Assembly: GCF_000378965.1 (NCBI RefSeq)
Contig: NZ_KB900536.1
Coordinates: forward strand, 2,224,052-2,288,051
Direction of reading: 5' to 3'
Source: Thioalkalivibrio thiocyanodenitrificans ARhD 1
GTDB taxonomy: Bacteria > Pseudomonadota > Gammaproteobacteria > Ectothiorhodospirales > Ectothiorhodospiraceae
DNA length: 64,000 bases
How positions within the stretch are numbered: the first letter of the stretch is position 1; the number at the start of each line of letters is the position of its first letter. Shown one piece after another: positions 63,669-64,000 of this stretch. The position numbers and the translations under genes were made by a program. The notes below the pieces were generated by a model. It was not told the origin of the DNA. It saw only the letters and a list, made by a program, of their open reading frames with translations, and made no database searches.

Positions 63669-64000
63669 TCAGGCCGGACTGAGACGCTCCGCACCGGTGA
63701 GGTGCAGCACCAACTGCACCCGGTCATGCACCTGCAGTTTCCTGAACACGGAGCCCAGATGCATCTTGACCGTGCGCTCCGTCATGCCAAGCTGCCGCGC
63801 GATCTCCTTGTTGGAGGCCCCGGTGGTGACCGCCAGTGCCACTTCCCGCTCACGCGCGGTCAGCCGCTCGAAGCCCGCCGGGGGCCGCTCCGGGTCCGGC
63901 TGCGCCCGGCGCACCGTGCGGATCATGCGCGCCATCAGCCCCGGGCCCACCCACAACCCGCCCCCGGCCACCGTCGAGGCCACGGCACGCAGTTGCGCCG
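63669..64000 (-). CDS. LuxR/NarL-family response regulator, C-terminal part
   Basis: The frame is open to the window edge, so the N-terminus (probably a receiver domain) is missing; 109 residues are seen. The linker AVASTVAGGGLWVGPGLMARMI is typical of NarL-type response regulators. The GerE helix-turn-helix is complete: LTAREREVALAVTTGASNKEIARQLGMTERTVKMHLGSVFRKL split across its helices. It should bind DNA as a dimer. It lies upstream of the two Pro-Glu protein genes in the same direction, so it may control them. An internal GTG at 63983 is unlikely to be the start. Confidence 0.88.
   Translation of the reverse strand, partial: AQLRAVASTVAGGGLWVGPGLMARMIRTVRRAQPDPERPPAGFERLTAREREVALAVTTGASNKEIARQLGMTERTVKMHLGSVFRKLQVHDRVQLVLHLTGAERLSPA

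Overview
The window is about two-thirds G+C, carries no rRNA, tRNA, CRISPR or classical insertion sequence, and reads as chromosomal DNA of a gammaproteobacterium. Phosphoribulokinase, a di-haem cytochrome c, a predicted persulfide-sensing ArsR repressor next to a rhodanese, and FNR-type and NtrC/sigma-54 signals suggest a chemolithoautotroph, perhaps of the Ectothiorhodospiraceae (Thioalkalivibrio-like). That placement is inference from gene content only.

Layout. 1-11 kb: SLC13 permease (cut by the window edge), phosphoribulokinase, a FIST sensor-domain protein, Tas aldo-keto reductase, a TatD/YjjV-type hydrolase, TcdA, a phosphatase, an acyltransferase, and glyS/glyQ separated by a repeat-bounded GxxExxY gene. 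11-18 kb: a CDF metal exporter and the nitrogen block glnA - DUF4124 - glnL(ntrB) - glnG(ntrC) with NtrC and sigma-54 sites. 18-34 kb: a nearly complete MSHA-type IV pilus operon on the minus strand (mshI to mshQ; no separate mshB). 34-46 kb: pyrD/trmL with overlapping start codons, gpsA-secB-trxC-grxC-rhodanese, an ArsR regulator, envC-ctpA-yibQ-DJ-1, a repeat patch, and purT. 46-53 kb: cytochrome c, a tight four-gene operon (TonB receptor, His-rich periplasmic protein, NapH-like ferredoxin, SafE-like membrane protein) and a DUF411 metal-binding protein with an FNR box upstream.

53-64 kb is the most unusual region. A Lap-type surface-adhesion module (TolC-like LapE, protease LapG, degenerate GGDEF/EAL receptor LapD) lies beside two paralogous secreted proteins. 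Each has a LapA-like N-terminal module and a type I secretion C-terminus, with an uninterrupted Pro-Glu dipeptide tract between them (about 84 and 59 repeats). The same strand encodes a fusion of a prolyl 4-hydroxylase domain with a tubulin-tyrosine-ligase-like ATP-grasp domain. One half is expected to act on proline and the other on glutamate, the only two residues of the tracts. I propose an undescribed system in which the fusion enzyme decorates the Pro-Glu rods.

Three families of short intergenic repeats are scattered through the window: inverted CACAGAGGt arrays (one copy encloses the GxxExxY gene), 7-bp-period arrays that supply the leader peptides of three prepilins and touch the tatD start codon, and CCATAGGGCGGCC inverted repeats. 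Two c-di-GMP-responsive attachment systems, the MshEN domain of the pilus motor MshE and LapD, share the window.
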